Positions 59,256 to 64,000 of a DNA stretch of 64,000 nt are shown in pieces. The position numbers and the translations under genes were made by a program. Within the stretch, counting starts at the first letter, position 1, and each line of letters starts with the position of its first letter. The notes under the pieces are model-generated. The model ran no database searches. It was not told where the DNA came from and worked only from the letters and a program-made list of their open reading frames with translations. Source of the stretch: Staphylococcus xylosus NJ (GTDB lineage: Bacteria; Bacillota; Bacilli; Staphylococcales; Staphylococcaceae); NCBI RefSeq assembly GCF_000338275.1, contig NZ_ANMR01000020.1, positions 1 through 64,000 on the forward strand. Reading direction: 5' to 3'.

Positions 59256-60725
59256 GTGTACCAATTTGAAGACGATACGTTAGTATTGCATAACGATTTA
59301 TATCAAATAAATATGGCAGAAAGTTATTGGAATGATGGGATTCATGAACGTATGGCAGTATTTGATTTATATTTTAGAAATATGCCTTTTGATAGTGGGT
59401 ATGCTGTTTTTAACGGGTTGAAACGTGTCATTGATTACATTAATGGTTTTCACTTCTCAGAATCAGATATCGATTATTTAAAATCTATTGGTTACCAACA
59501 AGATTTTCTAAGTTATTTAAAAACTTTAAAATTTACTGGCAATATTCGTTCAATGCAAGAAGGGGAACTTTGCTTTGGTAATGAACCGTTATTAAGAGTC
59601 GAGGCGCCCTTAATACAAGCACAATTAATAGAAACGATGCTATTAAATATCGTTAATTTCCATACATTAATAACGACAAAGGCGAGTAGAATTAGACAAG
59701 TAGCACATGAAGATATGTTAATGGAATTTGGTACGCGTCGAGCACAAGAAGCAGATGCAGCATTATGGGGAGCTCGAGCTGCTTACATTGGTGGATTTAA
59801 CTCTACAAGTAATGTACGAGCAGGAAAATTATTTGGTATCCCTGTTTCAGGAACACATGCGCATGCCATGGTACAAACATATGGTGATGAATATATTGCG
59901 TTTAAAAAATATGCTGAGCGTCATAAAGATTGTGTGTTCTTAGTTGATACGTTCCATACATTAAAATCTGGTGTGCCGACAGCAATTAAAGTTGCTAAAG
60001 AATTAGGTGATAAAATTAATTTCGTGGGCATTCGTTTGGACTCTGGGGACATAGCATATTTATCAAAAGAAGCACGTCGTATGCTAGATGAAGCTGGATT
60101 CCCTAATGCTAAAATTATCGCTTCGAATGATTTAGACGAGCAGACAATTACTAGTTTGAAATCACAAGGCGCAAAAGTGGATTCATGGGGTGTCGGAACA
60201 AAACTCATAACTGGTTTTGATCAACCTGCATTAGGCGCAGTTTATAAATTGGTTGCAGTAGAAGGTAATAATGGTGAGTATGTGGATCGTATTAAGCTTT
60301 CTAATAATGCTGAAAAAGTTACAACACCAGGTAAGAAAAATGTTTACCGTATTATCAATAAAAAAACGAATAAAGCTGAAGGTGACTACATTACGTTTGA
60401 TCATGAGGATCCATATGAAGAATCGCCTTTAAAACTATTCCATCCAGTTCATACCTATAAAATGAAATTTATAAAAACATTTATCGCAAAAGATTTACAT
60501 CATGATATTTTTAAAAATGGTCAACTAGTTTACGAAATGCCAAGTGAGAGTGAGGCACAAACGTATTTAAGAAATAGTCTTGATTACTTATGGGATGAAA
60601 ATAAACGTCATTTAAATCCACAAGAATACCCAGTAGATTTAAGTACAGCATGTTGGGAAAATAAACACAAACGTATTTTTGAAGTTGCTGAACACGTTAA
60701 AGAGATGGAGGAAGAAAATGAGTAA
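59256..60725 (+). CDS. pncB: Nicotinate phosphoribosyltransferase
   Basis: Forms nicotinate mononucleotide from nicotinate and PRPP. 489 residues from GTG at 59256, which has GGAGAG seven bases upstream; an ATG at 59250 is too close and longer frames lack a site. Conserved [14 protein letters not shown] at the start, FGTRRAQE near 172, GTHAHAMVQ near 212 and [10 protein letters not shown] near 278. The 3' end overlaps nadE by eight bases, tying NaMN formation to NAD synthesis. Confidence 0.95.
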   Translation: MYQFEDDTLVLHNDLYQINMAESYWNDGIHERMAVFDLYFRNMPFDSGYAVFNGLKRVIDYINGFHFSESDIDYLKSIGYQQDFLSYLKTLKFTGNIRSMQEGELCFGNEPLLRVEAPLIQAQLIETMLLNIVNFHTLITTKASRIRQVAHEDMLMEFGTRRAQEADAALWGARAAYIGGFNSTSNVRAGKLFGIPVSGTHAHAMVQTYGDEYIAFKKYAERHKDCVFLVDTFHTLKSGVPTAIKVAKELGDKINFVGIRLDSGDIAYLSKEARRMLDEAGFPNAKIIASNDLDEQTITSLKSQGAKVDSWGVGTKLITGFDQPALGAVYKLVAVEGNNGEYVDRIKLSNNAEKVTTPGKKNVYRIINKKTNKAEGDYITFDHEDPYEESPLKLFHPVHTYKMKFIKTFIAKDLHHDIFKNGQLVYEMPSESEAQTYLRNSLDYLWDENKRHLNPQEYPVDLSTACWENKHKRIFEVAEHVKEMEEENE

Positions 60726-61539
60726 CCTACAAGATATTGTTGTTAGAGAAATGAAAGTGAAACCTGAAATAGAAAGTAAAATTGAAACAAAACAGATTAT
60801 TCATTTTATAAAAAGTTATGTACAATCCCATTCCTTTGTACAAGCATTAGTATTAGGAATTTCAGGTGGCCAAGATTCAACATTAGCAGGGAAATTGTGT
60901 CAAATGGCAGTTGAAGAATTAAGAGAAGAAGGTAATTCATGTGAATTTATAGCGGTCAAGTTACCTTATGGGGAGCAAAAAGATGCTTCAGAGGTTGAAG
61001 ATGCATTAACCTATATTCAGCCAGATGAAATCAAAACTATAAATATTAAACCTGCAGTGGATCAAAGTGTACAATCCCTTAAAGATGCTGGAATTACTTT
61101 GACAGATTTTCAAAAAGGCAATGAAAAAGCTAGAGAGCGTATGAAAGTTCAATTTTCAATTGCATCTAACAAAAGAGGCATCGTTGTAGGTACGGATCAT
61201 TCTGCTGAGAATATAACAGGTTTTTACACTAAATATGGAGATGGCGCTGCAGATATTGCACCTTTATTTGGTTTAAATAAAAGACAAGGTAAGCAACTAT
61301 TAAAATATTTAGGTGCGCCCAAACATCTTTATGAAAAAGTGCCAACTGCTGATTTAGAAGAAGATAAACCCCAGTTACCTGATGAAGAAGCGCTAGGTGT
61401 AAGTTATAATGATATCGATGATTATTTAGAAGGTAAATCAGTACCTAGTGATGTAAAGACTATAATAGAAAATCATTATATTAAAACTGCACATAAAAGA
61501 GAGTTAGCATATACAAGATATACTTGGCCAAAAAATTGA
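60718..61539 (+). CDS. nadE: NAD+ synthetase (ammonia-dependent)
   Basis: Amidates nicotinate adenine dinucleotide to NAD+. 273 residues with the P-loop [10 protein letters not shown] near 45-54, [19 protein letters not shown] near 160 and the [13 protein letters not shown] loop near 206. There is no glutaminase domain, so it uses ammonia. TGGAGGAAG precedes the ATG. NadD, the step between PncB and NadE, is not in the window. Confidence 0.97.
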   Translation: MSNLQDIVVREMKVKPEIESKIETKQIIHFIKSYVQSHSFVQALVLGISGGQDSTLAGKLCQMAVEELREEGNSCEFIAVKLPYGEQKDASEVEDALTYIQPDEIKTINIKPAVDQSVQSLKDAGITLTDFQKGNEKARERMKVQFSIASNKRGIVVGTDHSAENITGFYTKYGDGAADIAPLFGLNKRQGKQLLKYLGAPKHLYEKVPTADLEEDKPQLPDEEALGVSYNDIDDYLEGKSVPSDVKTIIENHYIKTAHKRELAYTRYTWPKN

Positions 61540-61621
61540 TTAAGTTCTAAATATTTTTAGTGACAAAATAAAAAGATGTTGGTAAAATAACTTGAATTTG
61601 ATATCAGAAAGGAAAATGGTC

Positions 61622-62200
61622 ATGTCAGTGATAACATCTAACCCATGGTTAATGGTTTTAGCGATTTTTATTATAAACGTTGCCTATGTAACGTGTCTTA
61701 CAATGAGAACAATATTAACACTTAAAGGTTATCGCTATGTAGCTGCAATTGTCAGCTTTTTAGAAGTTCTTGTATACGTCGTTGGATTAGGCATGGTAAT
61801 GTCTAGTTTAGATCAAATTCAAAATGTATTTGCATATGCCTTTGGGTTTTCAATTGGGATTATTGTAGGTATGAAAATAGAAGAGAAATTAGCGCTAGGT
61901 TATACTGTCGTTAACGTTACCTCATCTGAATATGAGTTAGATTTACCACGACAATTAAGAGATTTAGGTTACGGTGTAACGCACTATACAGCTTATGGTC
62001 GTGATGGAAATCGATTAATTTTACAAATTTTAACGCCACGACGTTTTGAATTTAAGTTAATAGAGACCATTAAACAAATAGATGAAAAAGCATTTATTGT
62101 AGCGTATGAACCTCGTACAATTCACGGTGGTTTCTGGGCGAAAGGTGTTAGAAGTAAAAAGCTTAAACAATATGATACGGATGAAGTTGAAAGCATATGA
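61622..62200 (+). CDS. DUF2179 (UPF0316) membrane protein
   Basis: 192 residues: three N-terminal helices (near 10-28, 38-60 and 68-85) with the conserved [12 protein letters not shown], then a soluble DUF2179 domain ([25 protein letters not shown]). The family is common in Firmicutes, with no assigned role. The ATG at 61622 matches the start of the S. aureus homologue as I recall it and has AAAGGAAA upstream. Overlaps the next gene by four bases. Confidence 0.88.
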   Translation: MSVITSNPWLMVLAIFIINVAYVTCLTMRTILTLKGYRYVAAIVSFLEVLVYVVGLGMVMSSLDQIQNVFAYAFGFSIGIIVGMKIEEKLALGYTVVNVTSSEYELDLPRQLRDLGYGVTHYTAYGRDGNRLILQILTPRRFEFKLIETIKQIDEKAFIVAYEPRTIHGGFWAKGVRSKKLKQYDTDEVESI

Positions 62201-62382
62201 AAAAACAGCAAAAATTTAAAGTAGAAGAAAATGAAACAATTCAAGATTGTTTGCAACGCATGCGTGATGCAGGGTACACACCTGTGAAGCGCTTTGAAAA
62301 ACCACTTTATAAAGAGAATGAAGATGGAACTTTTGAAGTGTATAAGCAAGAAATAGAATTCGTTGGTAAAATTTTACAATAA
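62197..62382 (+). CDS. NETI-motif protein
   Basis: 61-residue soluble protein with [27 protein letters not shown], the NETI motif family of Firmicutes. Function unknown. It is translationally coupled to the DUF2179 gene (ATGA overlap) and ends before a terminator, just upstream of purB. Confidence 0.88.
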   Translation: MKKQQKFKVEENETIQDCLQRMRDAGYTPVKRFEKPLYKENEDGTFEVYKQEIEFVGKILQ

Positions 62383-62390
62383 TGATTGGT

Positions 62391-62431
62391 AAACCGTTAT
62401 GGAATTACATGTCTATAACGGTTGTTTTTAT
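62391..62431 (+). terminator. Terminator before purB
   Basis: AACCGTTAT and ATAACGGTT around a 15-base loop, then GTTTTT. Confidence 0.8.
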
Positions 62432-62592
62432 CGGCACTTAAATTTTTTATGCAGATAGTTGAAAAGGTTTATACTTTTCATAAGAATTCTGTTAAACTAA
62501 TAATGAAAAGGATAAACACGAACTTTTATTTAAAATTATGTTTTAATGTACATGTTTTAAGGCGTAATATTAACAAAAATTATGTATGATAG

Positions 62593-63900
<1,308 letters not shown>

Positions 63901-63986
63901 TTGAATTTTTCAAGTGAAATCGTTACACTTTAATGTATTAGTACGTTAAACTGAGATTAAATTGAAAAATACAGGGGTTGTTTTAA

Positions 63987-64000
63987 ATGCAAATAGAAAA
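63987..64000 (+). CDS. Start of next gene, probably YerC/YecD family (cut by window edge)
   Basis: ATG at 63987 with AGGGG upstream; only MQIE and part of a lysine codon are visible. In S. aureus a TrpR-like YerC/YecD protein, which begins MQIEK as I recall, lies near purB and pcrB. The call rests on five residues and position. Confidence 0.35.

Overview
The window is low-GC Firmicute DNA and is clearly Staphylococcus. It carries the agr quorum-sensing locus with RNAIII, sdrH next to mroQ and groESL, the pmt transporter operon, nos beside pheA, and pncB-nadE, in the order known from S. aureus. The predicted autoinducing peptide core (KPCGGWL), a 14-codon remnant of delta-haemolysin inside RNAIII, and several non-aureus genes point to a coagulase-negative species. 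The S. saprophyticus/S. xylosus group is my best guess; that is an inference.

Layout. 1-650: the 3' end of a 5S rRNA gene with its terminator, followed by a diverged second copy of the 5S tail and flank. 733-12052: the nine-gene branched-chain amino acid operon ilvD-ilvB-ilvN-ilvC-leuA-leuB-leuC-leuD-ilvA on the minus strand. It is headed by a promoter, a CodY-like box, a 22-codon leader peptide ending in Ile-Leu-Val-Ile-Leu-Leu, and an attenuator terminator. 12213-15232: an array of seven 66-bp repeats, then tsaE-tsaB-rimI-tsaD for tRNA t6A and ribosomal protein modification. 15506-20750: a VOC protein, a membrane MutS-like ATPase, a DnaA-box cluster, an ABC-F protein and rex. 20968-22302: a YeeE/TusA sulfur pair. 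23118-26611: the sucrose genes scrR, scrB and scrK.

26647-30956: agrA, agrC, agrD and agrB on minus; P2 and P3 with paired AgrA sites; RNAIII on plus; and a nitrilase-like hydrolase that shares the RNAIII terminator. 31322-37378: a nitroreductase, a repeat-rich SdrH-like surface protein, MroQ-like protease and groES-groEL with CIRCE and CtsR sites. 37708-40433: a DinB protein, an aminotransferase, a candidate Fst-like type I toxin locus and a small membrane protein. 40654-44218: pmtR-A-B-C-D, the exporter of phenol-soluble modulins in S. aureus. 44294-50700: a thioredoxin-like protein, three membrane/envelope proteins of unknown role, a C45-type hydrolase, an 18-codon peptide gene, a 56-aa membrane protein, YolD and a lactonase.

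50813-64000: aldehyde dehydrogenase, ppaC, pncA, a parallel beta-helix protein, sdcS, pheA, nos, pncB-nadE, a DUF2179 membrane protein, a NETI protein, purB and the first codons of the next gene. Three linked themes stand out: peptide signalling and peptide export (agr, mroQ, pmt, the short peptides), NAD salvage (pncA, pncB, nadE, with rex sensing NADH), and branched-chain amino acid supply under CodY and attenuation.
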